A stretch of 64,000 nt of DNA. It comes from Mytilus galloprovincialis. Lineage: Eukaryota; Mollusca; Bivalvia; Mytilida; Mytilidae. Location of the stretch: the NCBI RefSeq assembly GCF_965363235.1, contig NC_134848.1, forward strand, positions 65,724,681 to 65,788,680, written 5' to 3'. This document shows, piece after piece, positions 1-11,259 of the stretch. The position numbers and the translations under genes are program-made. The stretch's first letter is position 1, and each line of letters begins with the position of its first letter. Under the pieces are notes generated by a model. The model saw only the letters and a program-made list of their open reading frames with translations. It did not search any database and had not been told where the DNA came from.

Positions 1-601
1 TAAAATCGCACCCCCCTTTTTCGGTCACTGTGAGCTATTGCCGTCATGTTGCATCTGTCGTCTGCTGCTCCATAACATTGTTACATGTTTCATTTTATAT
101 TTTAATAGCAACATAGCTAGTATAAAAAAGAAGATGTGGTATGATTGCCATTGAGACCAGAGGCGGATTTAGGGGGGCCAGGGCCCCCCCCTTTTTGGAT
201 GCACTGAAATAGATAAACCAACAAATTTTACATTTATTTGACAGGATGCAACATTTTTGTATACTTTTAAAAAACTAGCTAACTTTTATTTTTTTTCTCT
301 AGGTAGGGGGTCTTGGAAGAAAATACATGTTCTAGGTGGGGGTGTATTTTTTTAATCTTTTCCATAGGTGGGGGGTCAAAAAATAAGTGGCGTTCCACCC
401 CCCCTGGATAATTTTTACTGGAATAGCCCTCATCGGTCAATCATAAAACTGCAACACATTTTATATAAATTTACTTTTTTCAGTTAACTTAATTTCTTTC
501 ACACAATAAAATGCTTGAAGATTTTTTTCTGTCAAGATTAGAAATTTTTTAGGATGAAGATGTAATATTCAGAAAAGCTTAAAAGGGAGATAATAATTTA
601 C
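1..601. other. Sequence downstream of PSAT1 exon 6 (intron, no exon seen)
   Basis: This stretch follows the sixth PSAT1 exon on the minus strand and should be intron, because the rest of the enzyme is still missing. I see no exon with PSAT homology. It holds the tail of a dispersed mussel repeat near 123-158 (minus orientation) and a second repeat with G-rich and C-rich runs at about 160-420. A relative of the second repeat lies at 3550-3680 in PSAT1 intron 2. Confidence 0.6.
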
Positions 602-3600
602 CTTAGACACATCAAATGGACGGGATAACATATTAGAGGACATATCACAGACTAAGGGTACACCATTAGTTTCTGGTATATACTGGTATTCTATACCTGG
701 AAAAAATAAATACTTGAAAATAAGAAGGGTGCATTCAAAAATATCTCGTTTTATAATCAGTAATATTGTCATAAGAAGATCAATCTATATGTCTCTACTG
801 TAAATTTTATGTTTTCTCAAATATTTTTTAACATTTTAATGTCTTTATTTTACCATTATTTAATTACTCCAGAACAAAGTCTGCTTTTTTCCTGAATGTT
901 TCTTTAAGGTGGTACCTAACACTTTAACTAAAATTAATTTGGCTCGTTTAATTTTCTTAAAATTTTGACAAAGTATTTACTTTGACTTTTTGACAAAAAT
1001 ATAAAAATTTCAAAAAATTTGAACCTACCGTTTAATCAGAAAAATTACACTGGTCATGCTGGTTATATAGCAGTTTGACAAACACTTATTTTGATCATTG
1101 AGAAGCTTAATATTCCCTTATGAACACAACGTCATTAAAACGTTCTGCTGATTTTACAGAGTTATCTCCCTGTAGTGTTAGGTACCACCTTAAAACAAAC
1201 AAAAATCTGTATAAAGTTTTAATGGTATGTACATTTCATAATTTGTAACAGAGTTTTAACATCCTCTTAATTTGGATAGTTGTCTTATTGGCAATCCTAA
1301 CACATCTTTTTATTGTGTAAAATGATATAGACTTTTAAAGCTGATGTTGGCTACAGATATCACCAATCAAATTGTCAACACAACTGTAAACACAACATAA
1401 AACTTACCATGAATCGTTTCATTAGAACAATAATAGACATATGAGGCTTCAGGGTTAAGATTCCATGTGGAAGGGTCTGGTATACCTGAAATATTAAAAA
1501 AAATTATCTATACATGTACTTGCATTATTAAATGTATGTAATATTTCTACTAGTATACAAGATCAAATTTTAAATCATTTTCCTTACAAAATTAAGCTTA
1601 GAGCTTTGTTTTTTTTTACCAATAAGAATGAACCACAAGTTAATTGCATAAATTGAGTTACAAACACAAAAACATTCAAATTAAAGTTACAAACCCATTG
1701 AAAATATTCCTTTTAACCAAGGCAATTGCTTAAAATGTATCTCTTATATTTTAAATATTCACCCCCCCCCCCCCTTTTTTCTGAAACAAACAGCATTCTT
1801 ACTTGTGTATTTAGAGACTTTGGGTACAACTTTGTTGATTTTGCCATATTTCTCTGCTTCTATAGCAGCTTTAGCCGACCAGGTTCCAGTCACAAGATAA
1901 TCTGCAGTGCCACCTGGTTTGAAGTTCATTAGATTCAATGGAATGGCAGAGAACTGACCAGTTCCACCTCCCTGTTTGAAAATTACTTTATAGTTGTCAG
2001 GAATATTCCTGAAAAAAGTAAACATAATATTTCAGAATATAATTGTGATGGTTTTATTGATGAAAAAAATACATCCGCTATCCATTTTTCTCATTGTTGA
2101 AGGTCATTACAGGCACTTTATTTTGAACTTTGAAGACAGTTGTCACATTGAACATGTTGGAAATCATACCAATTGTCCTTATTTTTGAATTCATGATATG
2201 TATATGATCAATTTACAAGCTAATGTGAATAAATTATTAACAGTTTTTCTCGGGAAACCAACTTTTTAGGATTTAGAGGTGATAGGTAGAATACAAATGT
2301 TCAACAAAGTAGCAATGCCCCCACCCCAGCTCATCATGTAGGAGTTGGCAAAACCAAGAATTACACTTAAATCAACCTTTTTTTTTATTAATTCATGAAA
2401 AATAAATAAATCCAGTCTTGACAGTATGTACAGCAATAATTATGAATAAAAGTATGTGAGGTGTATAAAAAATTAAGATTTTAAAATCTAATCTGTAACC
2501 ATGGTAACAATAATCAAATACTTACAAGAGCTGACGTAAATCACTCTCTGCTGTGGTAATTATCTTTGTAAAATCAGCTGATCTGTGACTCAACTCTGTT
2601 AAAAAAAAATCACAATGAAACAGATTGTTATTGGTTAAAAATAGATACAGGATCTATAATTTTATAATCTGATACATAGGTAAAATCAATAAGATAATAT
2701 TCAGTTAAAATATTAAAGATTAACATAACTTAATAACTTGTAAACCTCATTTTTGTACTTTATCATTTGTAAGTAAAAAATTGTGCTAATATTCTCTAGT
2801 CTTTATATATTCTTACTTTAAGGATCCACTTGTATTTTTGTCCATCTAAAATGTCTAATGAGTTAAGCCTTTTTCAACTGATTTTTATAGTTCGTTCTTA
2901 TGTTGTACTGTTATACCACTGTCCCAGGTTAGGGGAGGGTTGGGAACCCACTTACATGTTTAACCCCGCCACATTATTTATGTATGTGCCTGTCCCAAGT
3001 CAGGAGCCTGTAATACAGTGGTTGTCGTTTGTTTATGCGTTACATATTTGATTTTTTTCATTTTTTTTATATAAATAAGGTCGTTAGTTTTCTCATTTGA
3101 ATTGTTTTACATTGTCTTATAGGGGCCCTTTATAGCTTACTATGCGGTATGGGCTTTGCTCATTGTTGAAGGCCATATGGTGACCTATAGTTGTTAATGT
3201 CTGTGTCATTTTGGTCTCTTGTGGACAGTTGTCTCATTGGTTATCATACCACATCTTCTTTTTTATATTAAAGTACAAATGTATCTTCCAATCGTATACT
3301 AACAAACCCCTTTAGTTGAAGGAGACCCCGCAAGTTGTAAGAGTATCGGTACTTTGTTTCTTTAGACTTACCCATAACACTGATTCCAAGACCATTGTAG
3401 TTTAACATTTCTTTCTGGGCTCTCTCCAATACCTGCACAATAAAATAAATACAATTTAAGATAAAACAATAATTTTGGTGTAAATGTCTTATGTCTCTAA
3501 AAAAAAATGTAAAGATTTGATTTCACATCTGTTATGTCCGATATTGAACTTTCAGTGGCAGATTCAATGGGGTGGACAGGGGGGCTTCTAGGGTTGGAAC

Positions 3601-5055
3601 TCCCCCTTTTTATTGACAATCAATACATTTGAATGGGGAAATACAGTTTGACCCCCCCCCTCCCCCCCCCAAAAAAAAAATTTCAAAAAATTGTGTATAT
3701 TATTTTCTATTAATAATCGCTATGTGTTTTACTTCATTGTTTTTTTGCCCGAGTAATGAAAGCCATTTATTCTTATATATTTAATTGTATCAGAGACATG
3801 TAATACCATGAATACTGTAAACATAATGTATTATATGCCTCTGATTGTAAAACTTTGTAAATTTCGAAACAAATTTTCAAACATTAAAAAAAAGTTTTAA
3901 AAAAAGGTATATTATGATGTTTTGAAGATATTTGAAATTAGAAAATTATAAAAATAAATTAAAGAAAAAAAAAAAAAAAAAAGAAAAAAAAGAAGAAAAT
4001 ATTGACTGTTTAACAAGGGTAAAGATCAAATTTTGTTTTATTTTTTAAAAATGTAAAATAAATCAATGATTCTCTAAAGTGTGTCACCTCAGCCACATAG
4101 GTGTCACTAATTTAAAGAAGTTTTCCAGAGTAAAAGTAATACTATAACTCAATCTACTAGTAATAACCACTGACGACTTATGAAATCAAATATGTTTCAT
4201 TGTTTGTAAACATTATAATTGTTCACGATTAATAGAAATTCCCTGTTTCCATAAGTAGATTTAGTCTTTCAACCTAGGTTATATAAATCTATTTATATAA
4301 GCAAGGTTACATAGCCTCATAGGAGACCGTGACTTGAATCAACGTGACCAGACTGTCTGTGACCTCAATATGCTAAACTAAAGGTTCACACATCCCATAA
4401 ATAACCCTGCATAAATTTACATAAGCATGGGGAATTTCCACTGCACAACAAAAAAATAAATATTGCCATGTTATATAATTAACATAAAAATTAATTGTGT
4501 GATGAGTTAAATATAATTTATGTAAATTAGTTTGTTATATGATCGTATCCATGATCGTGATTTCATCATCAAATATCTGGTCTGAGGCGGAATTTTCTCA
4601 ACATGATCTGGCCCGGATTTGGCATACACCATTGACACAAGTGAAAAAATGCTTATATTCTTAAGTGACAAGAAAAAAGGTGTAAATTTTTCACTAAAAT
4701 CAGACCATACCAATGTCAAAATTCCGTCGAAGAAGAAAATATGCGCGATTTATAGAAAAAGTTGCAAAATTTTAGTTTTAGATTTTGAAATGAATGTGCC
4801 CTCCAAACAGGATACGAGATTTCCGACTCCACTTCAAAGAAAAAAATCGCTTTAATTTGAAAGAATACGGGTTAACAGTATCACAATTTTGTATGAAATC
4901 ATTCTTTATAAACATAAAAATTCCGTCGACTTTGAAAAAAATCTAGATAATAAGTTATTTTAGGTAAACATAGTAAAAATGCAAAAAAAATGTCAACTTA
5001 CCTCAGTTGGTAGCTTGGCAGGTCCGGCTGAGAAATTGATCACTCTAGATGCCAT
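602..5055 (-). CDS. PSAT1: Phosphoserine aminotransferase, N-terminal half (6 exons, runs off left edge)
   Basis: PLP-dependent class V aminotransferase of the phosphorylated serine pathway: 3-phosphohydroxypyruvate plus glutamate gives O-phosphoserine plus 2-oxoglutarate, in the cytosol. Exons on the minus strand are 5002-5055, 3372-3432, 2526-2595, 1803-2008, 1408-1485 and 602-696. Together they make 564 nt (188 codons), with GT-AG ends and matching phase at every junction. The start ATG opens the protein [16 protein letters not shown], a typical PSAT N-terminus. Also visible are [17 protein letters not shown], the cofactor-phosphate loop GGGTGQF (about residues 78-84), [24 protein letters not shown] and [12 protein letters not shown] with the active-site aspartate. 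The family is usually about 370 residues, so roughly half is present. The Schiff-base lysine (AGAQKN region) would lie beyond base 1. The introns hold repeats and a TTAA-flanked MITE. Nothing looks broken. Confidence 0.95.
908..1189. mobile_element. piggyBac-type MITE with TTAA target duplication
   Basis: A 282-bp element with terminal inverted repeats GGTGGTACCTAACACT is flanked on both sides by TTAA (904-907 and 1190-1193). It has no coding capacity and lies in the intron between PSAT1 exons 5 and 6. A second copy in inverted orientation is at 46447-46719. TTAA duplication is the hallmark of the piggyBac superfamily; the superfamily assignment is inferred from this. Confidence 0.8.
2895..3270 (+). 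repeat. Dispersed mussel repeat, family A
   Basis: Interspersed repeat in PSAT1 intron 2. It contains a 'cctgtcccaagtcaggagcc' block, an 'agggccctttatagct'-like block and a 3' end reading 'atcataccacatcttctttt'. Other copies in this window are at 10125-10320 (minus), 30685-30905 (plus), 39795-39925 (plus) and 52712-52985 (minus), and one at 18592-18956 (minus) is split by an insertion. Its class is not clear from these copies. Confidence 0.75.
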
Positions 5056-5173
5056 GATTTCTAATTAACAGTTTGTTAATTGTAAAATGTTATTGTTAAT
5101 TTTGTAAAATACAGTTTCCTAGTTTCTCTAGGATTAGTTATAAAATAGTGAGAAGGAATTTACGGTTACAAAG

Positions 5174-5243
5174 CCTTTTATATCACGCCGCATGCATGAC
5201 GCCTTTTGATTGGTCACTTCAATGTTGTTGAATCTTATTGGCC
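5174..5243 (-). promoter_or_regulatory. Predicted PSAT1 core promoter (TATA box and two CCAAT boxes)
   Basis: On the minus strand a TATAAAAGG box occupies 5182-5174, about 120 bases upstream of the PSAT1 ATG. Inverted-CCAAT matches lie at 5209-5215 and 5237-5243, 30-65 bases further upstream. The spacing fits a TATA promoter with transcription starting near 5145-5150 and a 5' UTR of roughly 90 bases. This is a motif-based prediction only. Confidence 0.5.
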
Positions 5244-5904
5244 GAGCAGACGAACACGCACTGACCTAGTGCCTCATTGAAAAGTATTTTTTTCCGATGA
5301 CCTGATATAGTGGAACAGTTGTTAAAATTTCCGCTCTCTCATTTGTTGTTGTTGTTAGTTTGTTATGGTTTTTCATTGTCGTATGATTAAAATATATATC
5401 TGCGCTTTACTCGAAGAAAAGATTTGTAAAAAAATGAAACTAAATCATGATGCCGAGAATAAAAAAGAGGAAAGCCTCTGAATCTTGTAGCTGAGGGTCT
5501 AGAGGATGTTTTATTAAAAACTGAATCTTAGACTTTTAGAGTTAAGTATTATTTATGCGAGTACTTATGTTATAGAAGACTGACAAATTATATAGAATAG
5601 AAAATATTGGGATGCTATAGCCTAAAAAGAATGCTACAAAATACGTGAAATAGACATGATCAGACATGGGACTTCTCGTATAGAAAGTCCCTGAATAGAC
5701 CAACAAACTATAAACATGCTAAAGAATAGACAAAAATGTTAAAGTTGTAATGTTGGTCATTTTAACTTAAGGACTGACCTCGGCCGTTATATTTTATAAC
5801 ATATCTTATTGAACGTCTGGGGAAGACCATTTGATATTCCAGGAGGAGGGGTGCAGATGATTCATTTTATGGTTTCGGATTTTGGATTGCCTAATACATT
5901 TTTA

Positions 5905-6345
5905 GCTCACCTGGCCCAAAGGACCAATTGAGCTTTTCTCATCACTTGGCGTCCGGTGTCCGTCGTCGTCGTCGTCGTCCGTCGTCGTTAACAGTTCCTT
6001 ACGTCGTGACTACAATCCCATTCCCTTTCATGAATATGACCTACCGAATTAGACTATTTACCGGATTTGTAATAACATGAGCAACACGACGGGTGCCACA
6101 TGGGGAGCAGGGTCTGCTTGCCCTTCCAGAGAACCTGAAATCACCCCCAGTTTTTTTTTATGGGGTTCGTCTTGCTTATTCTTTAGTTGTATATGTTGTG
6201 TCATGTGTACTGTTGTTTGTCTGTTTGTCTTTTTCATTTTTGGCCGTACGCGTGGCGTTGTCAGTTTATTTCCGATTTGTGAGTTTGACAGTCCCTCTGG
6301 TGTCTTTCGTCCCTCTTTTATGCAAGGTTATTCATTTTCAGCGCT
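5905..6345 (+). mobile_element. Orphan 3' tail of retroelement family D, preceded by a CGT-repeat block
   Basis: The first part (5905-5990) is a bivalve-type repeat, 'agctcacctggcccaaagga', followed by a (CGT)n run. From about 6030 the sequence matches the 3' end of the reverse-transcriptase element seen at 15215-15960. Shared blocks are 'gacctaccgaatta', 'atgagcaacacgacgg', 'cacccccag' and 'gacagtccctctggtgtctt'. No reverse transcriptase is left upstream. The open frames across it (6077-6463) are repeat DNA, not genes. Further tails lie at 29690-29895, 47110-47290, 47905-48310, 51515-51590 and 53755-53860. Confidence 0.65.
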
Positions 6346-6479
6346 GACAAGACCAGGATATTCATTTTCATCCCCCCCTTTTTTACTCAGTATAAATCAA
6401 ATGATTGTGTATATATATATGTGTGTGTGTGTGTGTATTGTATTATTTGTATATGTTACTTAACTGATGTGCTTGAATC

Positions 6480-7320
6480 TTATAATTAGGAATGACATGA
6501 ATTGTTAATATTTTAGTATTTTAAACATGTTAAAGTTTAACTAAAAAATTATATTGTATCTATCTTTTTTTTTTTTCTTTTTTTTTTTTTTTGCAAACCC
6601 GGCTAGGTTCAAAGAATCAACCAGTTTTTTAGAACAAAAAAATATGTAACATTCTCTTCATGAAGGTCCCTTAATTAAAGCGTGGTCAGTACATTTATTG
6701 ACCCAAAATGTACTTAATATATATTATGAAATGTATTTAATACATGTATGTATTCGCTCTGCAAAATACATTTGCCCCTCAGGATAAAACGTTATAGTCA
6801 ATATACCGGAATAGACTGGACTTTTCAGGATATATAGTTACTTACTTGTAATCTTACTATTAACAAACTGTTAATTCATAAATCAAATAAAACCGGAACA
6901 TACGATCGCCATGCATAGATTATCGACTGATGTCGAATGATTTAATATCAAGATGAATGTTGACAAAGTATACTGAAAAATTTAACTCTTTTCATTGATA
7001 AACTGATCATTCTCTTTTCAAAATATACATTGTTATGAACCAGAAGATCGTTTCATTAGACCATTGTGGATAATTATTCAAGAGATGGGTCTACTGCACC
7101 CTACATCTGCCAATGATTGCCCATATTTTGTAGATTAACTAAAGTTGTTTCCCTTTGCACATTAACCCGTTTTAAATAGATTAAGAAGTAAAGCTGGAAA
7201 TTATATGATTAATTATTTAAGATCAAACGGATTAAGATGTAAAATTTAAATATTTAACTTATAATATCGACTCTTTCTTTGCTCATAACACCATCTGCTA
7301 ATATCCCCGCTATGTATACT
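6480..7320. other. Intergenic, nothing recognised
   Basis: AT-rich sequence with a poly-T run near 6566-6592. I see no exon, no RNA gene and no clear repeat boundary. Confidence 0.5.
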
Positions 7321-8425
7321 TATAAATGTAAAGCAAAATTATATCCGGGTGAAATTTGATCCGGAGGAAAAAATGTCACAGTAGTTGTTGTTATTTTTTA
7401 TCCGGAGGAAAATATTTTCCTGGGATATTATATTCCTTTGCCGTGAAATTCTATCTGGGTAGTTAACTTATTGAATAGTTATTAGAAAAAACTTATCCTT
7501 TAACAATACTATGAAATAATAATAGTGTATTTGAAATAAAGCGAAATTGTTAAAAAAAGTATTATAATGGGAAATAATTTCACAAATTATCCTTGAAAAA
7601 ATTTCCTGAAATATTCAAGTCAATATCATCCTTTTAAAAGGAAAATTATCATGAAACATAGGGAAGAAAACCAGAATTAATTTCAAAGATCGTAATTGTG
7701 AAAATAATATCATGATTAAATAAGGTTAGTGAAATACATGTAAAAGTGAGTTGTTTTCAGATCTCAGTACAAATATAAATTTAAAAGTAAGGTAGAAATA
7801 TAGTTGCATTACTACCGTTAACAGTAATGGAAGAATTTGATTATGATATTTTTAACTATATAAATAGTTTTGTCTGGGGACAGAGATGTAGTTGTTGATT
7901 ATATGGAAATCAGATAAATCATAGCATAACAATATATTGGAACAAAAGCATGTTTAACAGCTGGATATTTTTTACCCGTGAAATGTTATCTGTCTTATTA
8001 AATCAAGTTGTAAGTCATCTTTTTATATAAATGAATATATAAAAAGATAAGATTCAAGGAAAAATTTCGCTATAAAATAGATTCAGAAATATATAATATT
8101 AATATCTTAAAAATATAAATTGCTTATAATTACCTCCCTTTGATAAATTATGCAAATTTGGTCTACCTTTGTGAAACATTTTATAATTGTAGTCAGGTAT
8201 ATATTGATTGTGAGTAACTTACATAGTAGTTAATGGGACTCTATTTCACACGGTTCTGTGAAATATAGTATGGCAAATATATACCGGTACATACTATCCG
8301 CATAACACAGATAGATTTTCACTCCTCTGGAAAAAATCAACCTGTGAAATACCATGCCTGGAAAAAAATTACCGGGACAAATTATCCTCAGGATAAAATA
8401 TCACAGAGGAAGAAATAAACCGTTA
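7320..8425. repeat. Region of degenerate 'atccgg/ccggat + ttcacag' words
   Basis: About 1.1 kb in which variants of the same short words recur on both strands: 'atccggaggaaaa', 'tcctgggatattat', 'ccgtgaaattctatct', 'attaccgggacaaattatcc' and 'aggataaaatatcacag'. They cluster at both ends of the stretch (7340-7460 and 8320-8420) and thin out in the middle. This resembles an old element with degenerate internal and terminal repeats, but I could not define boundaries. Confidence 0.3.
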
Positions 8426-8737
8426 CATAAACACCATAAACATTGTTGATCAATATAGACCTGCATGTCCTTACTAAAACCATCGATCCCCTACTGATAT
8501 AACAATTACATCTACCTATATGCACCATAGTAAACGCATATATATATATATATATATATATCGACCTATTCTAGATATTAACTTATAACATCACCTGATG
8601 ATAAGGCCCTTATACATATTAGCTCGATCCATAAAATAGTTATTATCGACCTTCTTTACTTATAAATTTATACTTAGGGTGCATACAAAAAAAAAAAAAA
8701 AAAAATATAGTTTAACTGAACTTGGTAGATTTCCACT

Positions 8738-8817
8738 TTATCATGGTTTAATTTGATATACATATATCGCATACTAGTTTATCAAGGTTTAATTTGATAT
8801 ACATATATCGCATACAT
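8738..8817. repeat. 40-bp tandem duplication
   Basis: Two adjacent copies, starting at 8738 and 8778, of a 40-bp unit containing 'ttaatttgatatacatatat' and ending in 'cgcatac'. They differ at very few bases. An (AT)n microsatellite lies nearby at 8537-8561 and another at 9102-9137. Confidence 0.85.
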
Positions 8818-9097
8818 GTACTAGTAGTTTAAGATATGCTGTTTGTTCTGGTTTATACAGTAGACCCCTATTAAATAGTAATACTGAAGTAACATGGTTC
8901 ATCAAAATAAGTCGATTTTTTTTATCGTCTAAAAGAACATGTTCATTAATTATATCGTCATGCACCAACAAATTGAAGCGTTAACGTCATTTGGCAAGCA
9001 TTGTTAGGTACCCCCATTACGACCCTCCTATATACGCATCTAGGAAGCATGATAAAACATGACGTAAATAACATGTAGATCAACATAGTCTAGATAC

Positions 9098-9139
<42 letters not shown>

Positions 9140-9345
9140 CTAGTAATTGTTTCTTTTTTGACGAGTAATTAATGCTGAATTGAAATATATTTCAGAATTT
9201 TGCATGAAAGTGTGTAAGATCAGGGGGAGGTGGTTCTGCATGTGCTCCACACCTAAGACAGTATAATCAGTGACCAAATATATGGGTATTATACCTCCAT
9301 GGTTAACATATATTTTTCCTGCTTATAATCTAGGATAGATGCCGT

Positions 9346-9565
9346 GACTGGGCCTAAAGAAGGTCAGGACTTTCGACATGACTGAGCCTGAAGAAGGCCA
9401 GGAATATTGACATGACTAAGCCTGTAGATGGTCAGGACTATTGCCATGACTGGGCCTGAAAAAGGTCAGGACTATTGACATGACTGAGCCTGTAGATGGT
9501 CAGGACTATTGACATCACTGAGCCTGAAAAAGGTCAGGACTATTGACATGACTGAGCCTGTAGTT
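9346..9565. repeat. 34-bp tandem repeat, about 6.5 units
   Basis: Units start at 9346, 9380, 9414, 9448, 9482, 9516 and 9550, exactly 34 bp apart. The core is 'catgactgagcctg' followed by 'gtcaggactattga'. Units alternate between a 'gaaaaaggtcagg' and a 'tagatggtcagg' variant, so the higher-order period may be 68 bp. There are no spacers. 34 is not a multiple of 3, so it is unlikely to be coding. Confidence 0.95.
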
Positions 9566-9702
9566 TATCCTGACTTTTTTTTACCTAAACTGTCATCCTG
9601 ACTTTTTTTTTTTTTTGCAAGTGTCTCATCCTGCCTTTTTTTTTTTACTCAAAATTTCTGTCCTGCCTATTTTTTTCAAATTTCATCCTAGCCCCCCACG
9701 GG

Positions 9703-10080
9703 CACGACTGGAAATACCATTTTTCAATCTTTCAAGAATTTTAACTCCTGAACGGTAAAAGTCAAAATCGCCATTATTGAACTTGACTTCCATTTTGTCA
9801 TCAGTAACAACATATTAAAATTTGGGAAGCTTAGGTAGAACAGTTCATGCGTAAATGCACGGACACGACTGGAAACTCCATTTTTCAATCTTTCAAGCAC
9901 CATAACTCCTGAACGGTAAAAGTCAAAATCGCCATTATTGAACTTGACCTTCATTTAGTTGTCAGTAACAACATATTAAAATTTTAAAAGCTTTGGTTGA
10001 ACGGTTCATGAGTTAATGCACGGACAACATTTGATTGCCGCCCGCTCGCCCACCCGCCCGCCCGACCGCCCGCCCGCCGT
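9703..10080. repeat. 161-bp direct repeat followed by a CCCG-rich block
   Basis: Two head-to-tail copies begin at 9703 and 9864 with 'cacgactggaaa' and share 'ctcctgaacggtaaaagtca' and 'cagtaacaacatattaaaat'. They run into a (CCCG)n-like block at 10035-10080, then 'aaatcaataaccgacattt', which I associate with a dispersed bivalve repeat. Confidence 0.8.
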
Positions 10081-10124
10081 ACATCCCCAAATCAATAACC
10101 GACATTTTTGTCACAAAAATCCGG

Positions 10125-10320
10125 TTAAAAAGAAGATATGGTATGATTGCCAACGAGACAGTTCTTCGCTAGAAACCAAGGGTTGGGAATATGCTAAAAT
10201 TACAAATGAGTCAACTCTCCCCCAGAGACCAAAATGACATTAGAATTTAAAAACTATAGGTCACCATACAGCGGTGAGCCGTCAACATCGAACAAAACCC
10301 ATACCGCATTATAGTCAGTA
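10125..10320 (-). repeat. Dispersed mussel repeat, family A (minus copy)
   Basis: Reverse-orientation copy of the repeat at 2895-3270, starting with 'aaaagaagatatggtatgat' and including 'aaactataggtcacc'. The following 10320-11080 and 11260-11490 carry 'ctagtcc' and 'gggcgtcgggctagt' words that loosely resemble the ends of the element at 18217-19570. No gene is visible there. Confidence 0.65.
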
Positions 10321-11079
10321 AATCATGTCAGGGGTTAAAAAATGTTGTTATAACTAACTAGTCCAGAACTTATTGCCAGCAGGATTTTACTAGCCCTGTT
10401 CGAAGAACTGCTAGCCCATCAAAACTGACCTGCTAGCCCATGTATGCCTTTGCTGCATAATACATGGTGGGTGTCATGTTTTGAAGGGGACATTATACAC
10501 TGTGTTAAACTAGTTCATTTTCTGGCAGAGGAAACATGTTCATTGGTTTAAATCGTGTGAAACAAGTGGTTTAATTATTATATTTGTTGTCCACACATAC
10601 AAGGGAGACCTTTTATTGGCGTGCTCGGGAAAACACTGGCAATATTCGCAGAATATGGTCTCAGAAATTTCATCCTGGCGCCACAGCCGACCTTGCCCAG
10701 GGGAATCTGTCTGTCCATGTCACTAGATATATTCTTTTCCGCTTTTCCCGATCATATTTTATATTTTTTTCTGGATGAATTTTCAGCCTCAATAGTACCC
10801 TCTTGACCTACCGATTTTTGCTTAGAAACTGACGAAGTTCCTGGGGTGCCCGTTCTAAAATATTTTGAAATATTTTGTTGTATTGTTTCGTGTTCAACAG
10901 TTGTCCGACAAGACCTATACAAAATAACCGGTACCATTAATTGAAAATCTCGACAGAAGCAAAGTACAATACCCCCTGTACTGAGAAATCAATATTGAAA
11001 GTGTGAGATATTGCGATCAAAAGATGATACCTGGCCACCCTGAGTTATTTGTTCTATTTTTAAAACATGTAACTGTACA

Positions 11080-11257
11080 GCAGGGTTGAGTTCAATATCG
11101 TAGCGGCTACGTAGTGCTACATATATTTTTGTCTACTGAACGAGTAGCTAGCCTAGCTGCTATCAATATCTATGTAGCAGCTAGGCTAGCTACACGTTCA
11201 AAAGTCATAAATCTGTGTAGCCCTAAGTAGCCGCTACGATATTGAACGCAAACCTAG
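11080..11257. mobile_element. Hairpin MITE, hAT-like
   Basis: A 178-bp element with a perfect 21-bp inverted repeat at 11090-11110 and 11227-11247 (core 'ttcaatatcgtagcggctac'). Inside it is a second inverted pair built on 'tagctagcctagctg'. The outer ends read GCAGGGTT and AACCTAG. The flanks are ACTGTACA (11072-11079) and ACTGTAAA (11258-11265), a 7-of-8 match that fits an 8-bp hAT target duplication. The superfamily is inferred. Confidence 0.65.
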
Positions 11258-11259
11258 AC

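Noticed and set aside
6077..6463. 128-codon open frame
   Set aside because: It lies wholly in a retroelement tail and a GT microsatellite; low-complexity Phe/Cys/Val content.
9346..9565. CRISPR-like direct repeats
   Set aside because: Units are contiguous with no spacers and lie in an intron-containing animal genome.
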